A stretch of DNA of 64,000 nucleotides from Todiramphus chloris collaris (lineage: Eukaryota > Chordata > Aves > Coraciiformes > Alcedinidae), in assembly GCA_025345505.1 (NCBI GenBank), contig JANVCC010000118.1, positions 602,926 through 666,925 on the forward strand, in the 5' to 3' direction. The notes under the pieces were generated by a model. The model was not told the origin of the DNA. It made no database searches and worked only from the letters and a program-made list of their open reading frames with translations. Positions 39,385-62,272 of the stretch are shown piece after piece. Position 1 is the first letter of the stretch. Each line of letters starts with the position of its first letter. A program made the translations under genes and the position numbers.

Positions 39385-39790
39385 AGAGAATCACTGCGGT
39401 TGGCAGAGACCTTTCAGAGCACCCAGTCCACCCGTTCCCCCAGCAGTGCCAGGGCACCACTGCCCCCTGTCCCTCAGCACCACAGCTCCACGGGGGGCTT
39501 GGAAACCCCTCCAGGGATCACGGGGACTCCCCCCCTGCCCTGGGCAGCCTGGCACAGCCCTGGACAACCCTCAAGGGCTTGAAGAAATTGTTCCTCAGCT
39601 CCAACCTAAACCTGCCCTGGGGCAACTTGAGGCTGGTTCCTCTTGTCCTGTCCCTTGTTCCTTGGGAGCAGAGCCCGACCCCCCTGGCTCCAGCCTCCTG
39701 TCAGGAGCTGTCAGAGCCAGAAGATCTCCCCTGAGTCTCCATCTCTCCAGGCTGAACAAGCCCAGGTCCCTCAGCCGGTCCCCACCAGCC
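39385..39790 (-). mobile_element. CR1 LINE fragment
   Basis: It begins 'cagagaatcactgcggttgg' and follows the antisense CR1 order through 'ttgttcctcagctccaacc' and 'gaagatctcccctgagtctcc' to 'ccctcagccggtcccc'. It is the same family and orientation as the copy at 25.2 kb. Its antisense frames give proline-rich chance proteins. Confidence 0.92.
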
Positions 39791-41387
39791 CGTCGCAGCA
39801 ATGCAGCAGAAACAGCAACAAGCCCCCATGCTGCCAACGGTGAGAGCACAGCGGGCAGACGGCACTGGTGGGACACGCCAAACTGCTGCTTGTGCCAAGG
39901 CTGGTGTAGCTGGGCAGGGCTGGGGCAGTGTCCAAACCATCTCCAACAAAGCCACTGTCAACTCTGGCCAGAAACTGGCTGGATTGAAACCAAGTGGAGA
40001 CAGTTTTCCTGTGGCGTGCGATGGGCCATCCTGGCTCTCCTCAGGCATGTGTGGCTGCTGCCATCACACCTGCAGCACGGGGCAAGGCACGGGGGCCTGG
40101 GCACAGACCCTCCTGTCTGCCCAGATTTGCAGGAACTGGAGAGAAAGGTGTCTGTGGAGAGGGCAGAGCCCCTGCCAGTGCCCAGGAGGGGCAGGCTGTA
40201 GCTGGGGTATGGAGGAAAAAACAACCCAACCCTGAGAAACGTTCCTGCCACGAAGCAGCAGTGCTCAGCCCCTCCGGCACCGCGGATCAGCGGCTCCTCG
40301 AATAGCTACACACGTCAGGCAGCTGATTTCTGCCTGAAATAAATGGGTTTATGACAGTGTTTCACCTTGGGGGAAAGCATGTCCTGACAAGCTGTAGTTA
40401 CTCACGTACCCCAAGGATCTGTGGTGCCTGGTTTCTCAGAGAGCATTGCACCGACTTCTCCTGAAGCCGGGAACAGATTTATACCAGTAAGGAACAAAGC
40501 GAAGCAAAGAACCAGAGCAAACAGCTGATAAAAATCTCTATTTTGCCCACCTTGTTTGCCATTCTGGATCTGCAGCAAAGGGAAGGGGCAGGGGCCGGGG
40601 GAGAGGGAGCGCTCCGTGCTGCTGGCACACAGCCTCCTTTCTGTCAGCTTGAAGCTCTCCCCGGTGCTTTTCCTGCTCCCTTCTGCTGGTTGCCAGAAAC
40701 CGTCACTGGAGGAATTCTCCAGACATCCCTCAGACTGTGAATTTTTATAAGCTCCCTGCTAATGAACGAGAACTGCTAATTTAAAAGCTGACACGAGCGC
40801 ACCCGTGCGAGCCGGGGTTTCACAGGCGGCAGCGCCCGCTCCGGCCACGGGCACAACCCGTCCCCTCCTGCCCAGCCTTCGCCCGGCGACCCCGGCTGCT
40901 CGCCAGGCCCTCGAACGTCCCCGTTCCCGGCAGCCCCGGGGAGCACGGCCTGGCCAGAGGGGTACGGCGGGAGAGACGTCAGAGATGAGCTGCTCGGGCT
41001 GGCTGGGAGCGGGCAGGGCAGCAGCTCGGGCAGGGCAGCAGCTCGGGCAGGACGCGGCGGGCAGAATGCCTTTCTGCCGTGCAAGGGCTGGCGTGCGGCT
41101 GCCTGGTTTAAAATAGCACTTGCCATCACTAGAGGTGTTGGATGGGTGCAGGAGCGCTGGCTCTCCCCAGCTCTTCTCTTGCTGAGAGCCTGTCTAGATT
41201 ACCATATGTTACTCTGCCATATCCTTCACCAGGCTTTATTTGTCATCCTCCAGCACATATGCTAACAGCTCCACTGCCTGGTGCTCAGAAAGGCTGAATT
41301 TAGCTCCGAGTCAGGCACAAACAAACACTCGCTCGGGGCAATGAGCTCTGCTGCTCACCATCCTCGCTTCCCCACCTGCCCCGCAGA
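39791..41387. other. Intergenic, nothing recognised
   Basis: No exon, RNA gene or clear repeat is seen. A GC-rich patch at 40.8-41.1 kb contains a short tandem copy of 'gggcagcagctcgggcagg' but no promoter motif I can defend. Confidence 0.5.
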
Positions 41388-41770
41388 AGAATCATGGAAT
41401 TGCCTAGAGCGGAAAAGACCATTACGAGCATCGAATCCGATCATTGACCCAACACTGACAAGTCCTCAGCTAAACCATGGCCCTCAGCACTACATCTACA
41501 GACTCTTCAATCCCTCCAGGGACAGGAGGCAAGCCGTTCCCGTGCCCGAGAACCCGTTTGGTAAAAGAACTGTTCCTCATACCTGATCTAAACTTCCCTT
41601 GGTGCCACTTGGGGCCGTTTCCTCTTGTCCTACCCTTTGTTATTTGGTTAAACAGAACAAGCCCCACCTCTCTACAGCCTCCTCTCAGGTAGTTGTGGAG
41701 GGCGAGAAGGTCTCCCCTGAGCCTCCAAAGGCTCAAGAATCCAGGCAGGCAGTTGGAGTAGATGGCCATC
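41388..41770 (-). mobile_element. CR1 LINE fragment, more diverged
   Basis: It starts 'agaatcatggaattgcctag' and follows with 'cgatcattgacccaacactg' in approximate form, then 'ctgttcctcatacctgatc' and 'gagaaggtctcccctgagcc'. It belongs to a different CR1 subfamily from the copies at 25.2 and 39.4 kb. The right end runs into 'ggagtagatggccatcatag', which looks like an inverted CR1 tail. Confidence 0.85.
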
Positions 41771-42711
41771 ATAGGTCCCTTTAACTGGAAAGACTGTCTA
41801 ATCCATTCCTTCCCATTCCTGCAGCCTCTGCCGTGGCAAGCAGGAGGCAAACCATGCCTGCCACACACAGCTCTCCCTGCAGTCTGTGACAGAACAGCCA
41901 CGCTTCCGTTCAGGATGTGTTTAAAGCCATCCCAAAGAAGAACAATCATGAGAAGAACAAGCGTAAAGGAGGGAATGAAGCACGAGAGACACTTTGCAGG
42001 GGCCAGGCAGGGAACCACTCTGTGCAGAAGCAAGCTCCGAAACCCAGGCGGCACCAGCAGCTGCTGTCCCTTCTCTGTGACATCAGTCCTGGGAAGCCAA
42101 AAGCACAGGTCAACTGTCCCCCGTGGTGCAATTGTGTTTACTTAAAAAGAACATGCTTGTTCCTTTTACCTTGACCACAGCAGGGACAAACACCACCAGG
42201 AACGTTGCTTGCTTGCGATTCCTCAGCCTACCTTCCCAGGCAGAGCTACGGCTCCAGGAGATTTCTGTCTCTGCTTACTCCAAAATCCTGCCCCTTTGCC
42301 ACATGCGTGCAGGGAGTGCAGGAGGTCTGGTGCTGAGCACACCAGGGGCCAGGGCTGCGGTGGGACAGGTCAGGGATGGGCTTTCGGTGACCACCAGGCA
42401 AGGACATCACGAATGGCAGCCGGGTGAGCTGGAATATTATTTTTAGTTCATAAGTAAATATTTAACTTAAGAAGTCATCCATGTGCTCCAGGAAATTCTT
42501 TCATCCTGAGATGGTTTATGGTCACACAGGTGCAGCCCCTGCCAGGTGTGCCCAAAAAGGCACTGGCATGAAAGGCAGAGAAGGGGGGACACGGAAGCGC
42601 TGCGTTTAACAGACCGAGCCAGCGCCCTGTGCCACGGGAGCGCGCTGGCTTGGGGCCACACGCACTCCCACCTCACCACAGGGTCACTCACATGACCACA
42701 GCTGGCTGTCC

Positions 42712-42736
42712 GTCCATCCATCCATCCATCCATCCA
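42712..42736. repeat. (CCAT)n tetranucleotide repeat
   Basis: About six CCAT units. The minus strand reads as a WMDG repeat, which is a chance translation. Confidence 0.9.
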
Positions 42737-43973
42737 CTGTTCTGCCAAATCCTGCCTTTCCGTCCAGGTCTGCTGAGCACTCGCTCCCCACTGAAGGCCC
42801 TGTGCAGCTGTGCCTGGTGGGAGGCAGAGGGCCCGTGGGTGGGCTCAGCCAGCTGCAGAGCTGGTGTGCCACAGGGTCAAGGCATCACCACGCCACAGCC
42901 AGACCAAGGTCCTCCCTCCGCGGCACTGCCCTGGGCCTGTGCATTGCAAGGCGGCGCTGGAGCCACTGGAAGATGATGGAGCAGGGTGAGGACTTGTGCA
43001 GCTCCTGCCCCGCCAGCTGTGCTCCCTTTGCATGCAGGTGGCTTCTGTGCCCACTCATCCGGGCTCAACACATGAGCTGTTCCTTCTCCTTTGTGCATCA
43101 ACAACAATAATATGTGTAAAATTAGCCTCTTACCAGTGTCTGGGTAACCGCCCCGGCTTCGGCCTCTCTGCACTGTGCAGGTGGCTGGGGGCACGCAGAG
43201 AGGCAGGGGCCAGAGCTGTCTCCGGGCTCCGCTCCTCCTTGGTGGGGAAGGACGCTAAGGGCATCCCCTGCCAACGGGGCAGGGCAGCCTCGCTTCCCTC
43301 CATCAGACCAGTGCCCACCCAGGGAAACCAGGGAGCGCCCGGGAGTCCTGAACTATGTTCTGACCTCCCCAGAGTGTTTAGAGCTGCCCCCCGCCCCGTG
43401 CAGGCAGCAAACCTTCTCTGCTGTTCTGCCCATCAAGTGATGCTAATTGGGCAAAACTGAGGATCTGCACCACAACCACTGAGCTCATTACCTGCTCGTG
43501 CCGAAACCTCCCGTGTGGTGCTGGAGAATGCAGCCCTCGCACCGAGCGACCCAGGCGGTTCAAGGCTGCAGGAGGATGTGTGTGCAGCCCCAGCAAGGTT
43601 TTCTCTCCCTGCCTACCTCATGGTGCAATCTGGTGTGCTCCAAAAGGAAGAAGAGACTCCAGAGCCTTATTCTCCAGGAGTGCTGCGGAGCGCCAGTAAT
43701 AAGTCATCTTTGGCAGGCATATGTTAACAGCATCCAGGGAGGGAAGAACTTCACCAGAGCAGAGAAATCATTGCAGCCTGACTCCAGCAAGTCTGGAATC
43801 TCCATAAGCGCTCTGCTCTCACCCCTCCTCAGATCCACCCTGACCCTGTCTTGGGCAGCAGGAGAGGACGCGGCAGGAGCAGGGTGCGGAGCCCAGCAGC
43901 CTTGTCCCCCAGCCCCACGGGACCCCTCGCAGCCCGGGACGTGGGAGAGCCGCCCTCGCAGCTGAGCGCCCAG

Positions 43974-44014
43974 CCCTGGGCTAACCCTGGGCTAACCCTG
44001 GGCTAACCCTGGGC
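43974..44014. repeat. 11-bp tandem repeat, CCCTGGGCTAA
   Basis: Nearly four units of CCCTGGGCTAA in tandem. Each junction creates CTAACCC, which resembles the vertebrate telomere repeat, but the 11-bp period shows it is not telomeric. Confidence 0.85.
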
Positions 44015-44718
44015 TGCCGGTTGTCCAGAGCCACAAGCCTGGCACCCGGCCCAGGACCCCCGAGCTGCGGGCACAGCCGACAGCCGGCTGAAGGGAGGTC
44101 ACCAGCGGACCCGGGACTCAACCAGGGTCACGGAGGCCCCAACTCCGCGGGCAAAGGCAGCCCCAGCCGCTCAGCCAGAAAAGAATACAAAGCTCTGGAG
44201 GCACCAAGAGTGCCCTGAGGCCCTGGAGCACGCTGGCTGCGTCTGCACACCCCGCAACTCACTGCTGCCATCACCTGCGACGGGCATCACATACATCACA
44301 GAGAAGTGATCCCAGAAAGCAGCGGGTCAAAAGTATCAGCTGACAAAACCTGCCCTGAAATCAGATGTGTTTATTGGTTCAGTTCACCATGGTAATTAAT
44401 TACCTAGCACTTATCTAATTAACCAGAACTTTCATCTACCATTCCCAGAGGCCAACAGCAAACGCCAGATTCTGCCCCTCCAGCCGCTGCCTGAAATACC
44501 TTCCAAGGCAACGTCTGGTGTCGTGTCAGGACAGGCAGCAGGACCAGTATCTCCAGTCTTCTCCCGCTCTGAGAAGCACAGGATACGTGTGCACGTCTGC
44601 CCCAAGCAGCAGCTCACTGCTGATGGGACAAGGCTGAGGAGCGTCGAGGCAGAGACCAAGCGCCCACAGCCCTGCTCCCTGCCCTGCTGCTCACGCCGCA
44701 GGCAGAGGGGACCTGTCC

Positions 44719-45001
44719 TGGCCAGTGCAGTCCTTGGAGCAGGGCCTGTTGGGACAGGACAAGGGGTGACGGGTTTGAACTAAGAGAGGGAGCTCTGGAT
44801 GGGAGAGAAAGAAGGAATTGTTGCTGCTGAGGGTGGTGAGAGCCTGTGCCAGGCTGCCCCATCCCTGGTACCATTGCAGGGAGGTTGTCCGGGGCTCTGA
44901 GCACCCTGCCCTAGGTGCAGATGGCCCTGCTCCCTGCAGGGGGGTGGGACTGGGTGACATTGAAAGGTCCCTTCCCACCCAGACCATGCCATGATTCCAT
45001 G
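44719..45001 (+). mobile_element. CR1 LINE fragment, 3' end
   Basis: Sense CR1 from 'caaggggtgacgggtttg' through 'ccctggtaccattgcaggg', 'gcagatggccctgctccctg' and 'gactgggtgacattgaaagg' to 'catgattccatgac', which is the terminal octamer region. It is related to the copies at 11.6, 23.8 and 54.4 kb. It sits about 1.4 kb upstream of the UPP2 start codon. Confidence 0.9.
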
Positions 45002-46016
45002 ACACAGTGGCACCAAAGGCAGCTCCTGGACTGAGGGAGACAAGGCAAGGGCCGTGCTGGAGCGAGGCCCTGCGAAGCCAGCACATCCCCCTCCCCCAGC
45101 CCCAGAGATCCCCAGGGCTGGGACAACCCTTCCACTGGCACCTCCACTGCAGACACTCCCGAAGGGCTCCTGGGCTGAGACAGAGTCGGGTGCAGACAGT
45201 GAGAACAAATGCAATTGTCTGGACATTGCTGAGAATAACATCAGCCTGTCTGTGCCAGCACTGCTCACTCCAGGAACGGCCCATCGCTCTGCCCGGGCAC
45301 TGCGCTGGTCACCAGCCGTGCAGCTCTCCAGGGAGCTGAGCCACCGAGAGAAACCAATCTCCCGCCAGGCACTGCCTTTGTGCTGAGAGCCCCCCGGGTG
45401 AAGGCAGGGGTTGGTGGGAACAGGCATGTCCACCTTTGGACACTTACCTTGTGTTTCTCTTCTCAACCAGTTTTCTGAGCCACTTGGGAGGACCATGACA
45501 TAAAAGGTGTGCCAGCCCCGCTAAGCCCATGCTCAGAGAGCCTGGCCAGGGCTGGGGGAAGCCAAGCGTGCCGAGCCCTGACCCTGCAGCCAGTCCCGCA
45601 CCGAGCCCCGTCCCGTCCGGAGAGCGTGTCCCTGCCGAGGGCCCTGGCAGGCGGCACTGCACAGACAGACCCCGGCGAGCAGCGGGTGCGAGGGGGCAGC
45701 TCCACACCCGCTGGGGACTCCCAGAGCTGCCCAGGCTGCTGCAGCTGGAGCCATGGTGCGAGCTGGGGCTGTGGCACAGCTCCTCTGGCACCAGCCTCTC
45801 CCCGGAGCCCCACGAGGTTTTCTTTGCGCACACGAGGAAAGCGCAGGGCGGTTTCACGTTTGCAAGGGATGGAGCCAGAGGAAGCAGGTCCTGATGCCAG
45901 TGTCCAGGGCAGGAGCCCCGTGTCAGTCCCCGGGGCCCAGGGGAGGAGCATCGGGGCAGTGAACTCGTACAAACCCTTGGCGTGAAGCCCTCGCCGCAGA
46001 CGGGCACCCCGGCGCC
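45002..46016. other. GC-rich UPP2 upstream region, noncoding
   Basis: GC-rich unique sequence with no recognised exon. Minus-strand frames of 266 and 281 codons overlap here in different frames. With stops this rare in GC-rich sequence, that is not evidence of coding. Confidence 0.5.
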
Positions 46017-46290
46017 CACGTGTGCCGGCCACGCGCCTGGGCACGCACCCCGCCGGCCGGAGGGCCACCAGGTCACCGGCCCCGAGCCCAGTGGCGGAGG
46101 GTGAGCCAAGGTTAATGGTGACACACCTGCAAAAACAGCCAATCTGGGACCAACCACCCTGCGAGGAGGAACAGCCTGCACCTGATGGGGCCAAGGGGAG
46201 TGGGCAGGGGGGACCAGCCACTGTTGATCTTGGGAGACACACAAAGTGAGAGAGGGTATTTAAACCCCTGCAGAGCCCTGAAAACCTCTT
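46017..46290 (+). promoter_or_regulatory. UPP2: UPP2 proximal promoter: E-box, HNF1 half-site, TATA-like box
   Basis: CACGTG at 46,017-46,022 is a perfect E-box. GTTAAT at 46,111-46,116 is an HNF1 half-site. TATTTAAA at 46,257-46,264 is a TATA-like box, which would place transcription start near 46,290 and give a 5' leader of about 95 bases before the ATG at 46,385. Mammalian UPP2 is expressed mainly in liver, and hepatic uridine phosphorylase is known to vary over the day, so liver-factor and clock-factor sites are plausible. These are motif reads, not proof of use. Confidence 0.45.
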
Positions 46291-46384
46291 CTGAGCTCCG
46301 GAACCCAACAGCTGAAGCAGCAGTAGGGTGTTTTCCTTACCTTCTCCGAGAGTATCACTTTCAGCTGACTCTGGTAGAGCTGCT

Positions 46385-53940
<7,556 letters not shown>

Positions 53941-54411
53941 TGGGCGACTCAGGGCTGTGCTCCCGGGCCGGGCGGGCGAGAGGGACCCCCACACTGGCAG
54001 GCCACAGCTGCTCTCTCTGGGAAGCGGGGCAGACGGACTGGGCCACAATGCAGCCCCGCGGCCGAGCAGGGCGGCCGGACCCTGCGACCATCGGGAGCTG
54101 CAGGCTCCACTGCGGCTCGAGTTGCACCAACACACTCGCACACCCAGGGACAGCACCAGAAGTTACCACCAGGTTACCACCAGGTTACCAAACTGCACAG
54201 CCCTCATGTGCTTCCCCAGCGCTCATAAAGGGCTGTGCCGTCAGGGCCACTCCTGTCCCAGTGATCCTCCACAAAGGAGATCACCTAGCATTTGGCACAA
54301 AGCCACAACCTGAGGAAATGACGTCCACATTAAAATTAATCCACATCTGTGACCGTTCCTGTCACTCATTGCTGCTACAATGGCTGTCCAGACTTTCATC
54401 GTACAATACTA
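53941..54411 (+). other. UPP2: Probable UPP2 3' UTR and flank
   Basis: Directly after the stop codon. An ATTAAA at 54,329-54,334 is the first plausible polyadenylation signal, about 390 bases past the stop. An AATAAA at 55,793-55,798 beyond the CR1 copy is an alternative. An 11-bp repeat (GTTACCACCAG, 54,162-54,190, about two and a half copies) lies within. Confidence 0.4.
54162..54190. repeat. 11-bp tandem repeat in UPP2 3' region
   Basis: GTTACCACCAG occurs twice in full followed by a partial third copy. Short local duplication. Confidence 0.8.
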
Positions 54412-54920
54412 TAGAATCATAGGCTGGTTTGGGGGAAAGCAACCTTTCAAGCTCATCTAGTCCAATCCCCTTGCCATAAGCAGGGACACTGCCCCTCAGA
54501 CCATGTTGCTCAAAGCCCCATCCAGCCTGGATTTGAACACCTGCAGGGATGAGGCAACCACAGCTTTTCTGGGCAGCCTGGGCCAGGCTCTCACCACCCT
54601 CAGCATCCAAAATTCCTCCCTTCTCTCCAGTCTGAATCTCCCTCTTTTCAGTTTAAACCATCACCCCTTGTCCTGGCCCAACAGGCTCTGCTCAAAAGTC
54701 CCTCCCCATCTTTCTGCCAGGCCCCTGTGAAGCACTGCAAGGCCCCCAGAAGGTCTCCCCTTGGGGAGCCTTCTCCTCTGCAGGCTGAACCCCCCCAGCT
54801 CTCCCAGCCTGGCTCCCAGCAGAGGGGTTCCAGCCCTCCCAGCATCGCTGGGGCTCCTCTGGCCCTGCTCCACCAGGTCCCTGTCTCTGCTGTGCTGAGC
54901 ACTCCCAAGCTGGCCCCAGA
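54412..54920 (-). mobile_element. CR1 LINE fragment between UPP2 and CCDC148
   Basis: Opens with 'tagaatcataggctggtttg' and follows the antisense CR1 order through 'tgctcaaagccccatccagc', 'gggcagcctgggccaggc' and 'ccatcaccccttgtcctgg'. It is the longer sister of the copy next to the CpG island at 23.8 kb and in the same orientation. Confidence 0.93.
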
Positions 54921-56925
54921 ACTCCCCAAGACAGGAGACAGTGTCCTCCCAGAACAGAAAATCACTCGGCACACTGGACATGCCACCTAACCTGCCATCC
55001 AAACTCAGCTCTGCCAAGTCCAAAGTCCACTTAAGAAACTTGGATACCAACAGCAACGTACCTCAGGCCCTTTGGGAAAACAGTCCACAGCCACTCCAGG
55101 AAAAGCAATGTGATACTTTAACATTTTGCCTGATTTGGTGGGTGAGGTTTGCTCTGCTGGAGCTCACAGAAACACAGCTTTGCAGGAGAGCATCAGCTCT
55201 CTGTGTTCTAGAACATTCTCCCGTGAAGAGGCTCTTATTTTTCTTATTTTGCTTTTAGCTTAATGATTATGTTGTTAAATGTTTGTTCTGCTGCACACTC
55301 CCAGTTTGATGCTCTTTGAAGGGTTTCAGATGAGTTTACAGCACTCAGAACACGTGTCCTTGCTGAGCTTCCTTTCAAAACACTGACGGTTACTGCAAAG
55401 CCCTCTTGATTCTCACAGGGGCCAGAACTGGCATCGCAATCACATTTTTCTTTTTCTATAAATACACGCACAAAAGTGCACGTAACCTTACGGACACATA
55501 AGTTGGCACAAACTAAGTGTTTTTTTCATAAGTGTCTTGGTATTTATAAAAGATGGCAAGGCAGCTATAATCTGAAAGGACTCTGCATCACCGAAATGAT
55601 CTGGCAAATCTGCTTTTAAAAGCAAGGTGAAAAAAATAACCAGCTGCATCACGTTTGTATCGTTGGTTTGTGGGAAGCAGTCTAGCAGCCAGCCCGTCTC
55701 TGCGAGGGAAGGCAAGCGGAGCCCCAACAACCAGCGAGCTGTGAGGCTGGCCAAGTGCCTGTTAAAAACGAGTTACCCAAACGAGATACCAAAATAAAAC
55801 CGCACAAACACACACAGAACTGGGATTTTAGCACAAACACGCGCCAGCTCGCTCCAAGCTCCCGTGGCTTTCGGGCACTTCCTGCAGCATTTCTCCCCCG
55901 TTAAAGTACCGGCACCCCGGTACCAGGCTTACGGTGCTCCTGGTCTAGCAAGCCGTGCTCGCTCTGGGCAGCCTGTGGCAGCGGGTCCTGCCCGGCCTTT
56001 CTGGCACCCTCCTCACCCCCCAGGCCCCAGCGAGGACTCCCTGCCTGTGCCACAGGGCACTGCAGGTATGGGAGCCGTGAACACCTACGGGGCATTGCAG
56101 CAATGGTGGAGTTCCTGTAAGTAGCTGGGCACGCAACTGTGGGCGTGCAGATCTCCCCGATGCTCATCGTCCTTAGACACGCTGGGTTCAAATGCCCATT
56201 GTACCTTGTTTACGTTCATTTTACTCATCTTGTGTAAAGCTTGAAAAGAAAATCAGTTACAAAATGAAATGAGATCAATTTCCCTTACATTTAATAGAAC
56301 CCTATTCCATAGTTTCAGCTCCAAAATAAAGATCCCAGATCTGAACTGTTGTTTCTAATTTATACCGAAGACTACTCCGCACTATGAAACTGCACGGCTG
56401 GCTTGCAGTAAATATGACGCAGCAAATCGCTCTCTAAATATAGACAAAGGTTACGTTGCTACTTATAATAACCAAGGAATAATGGAAACATTTATGATAA
56501 TGAAGATTTTATAACTAAAAGACTCAAATGCTCCAGAAGCCTGGGAGGAAAGTTGTGGGGTGTACTCGTGGATCACAGTGTAATCTAAAGCGACTGTGCT
56601 GCAAAGGTGCCAGTGAAAGAGCGGAGTGTCTCCCCAGGATGCCGTAGGTCCGAGCGTGCCTGTCCAGTGGGCAGCGCTGCCTGTCGGAGCCTGTCCCGTG
56701 CAGGGGTCCCGGCTGCCTGCAGTGACGCTCCCCCAGCCCAGCGCCAGCACCCCCAGAGCCCTCTGCGCGGCACGGCGGGCACAGCGCTGCCGGGGGCACG
56801 GGGGTCCCAGCGCTAGCGTGCGCTCCACGCCAGGTTCTGTGACAGAGCCTGAGGGAAATTCATGTAGAGTTTTCCCATTATAGGCCAGGCCATACCTCTG
56901 AGGCCTCTCCTGACACAGAGGTGCT
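54921..56925. other. Intergenic and CCDC148 3' UTR
   Basis: Holds the 3' ends of two convergent genes. On the minus strand, just left of the CCDC148 stop, I find no canonical AATAAA down to about 56,100. Only variants are present: TATAAA at 56,513-56,508 and ATTAAA at 56,295-56,290. On the plus strand AATAAA occurs at 55,793 and near 56,325. No other gene is seen. Confidence 0.45.

Positions 56926-62272
<5,347 letters not shown>

Larger units (their letters stand above)
41771..44718. other. Intergenic, nothing coding recognised
   Basis: Unique sequence with two short tandem repeats, listed separately. No exon with conserved protein is visible in any frame. Confidence 0.5.

Noticed and set aside
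42684..42872. WMDG repeat peptide
   Set aside because: Translation of the (CCAT)n microsatellite.
45444..46308. Two minus-strand frames of 266 and 281 codons overlapping the UPP2 promoter
   Set aside because: Both are open in different frames of the same GC-rich DNA, with Pro, Gly, Ser and Arg-rich translations and no domain. Chance frames.
55793..55798. AATAAA as the UPP2 polyadenylation site
   Set aside because: It lies 1.85 kb past the stop and beyond a CR1 insertion. Possible, but the nearer ATTAAA at 54,329 is as likely, so I did not annotate either as a terminator.
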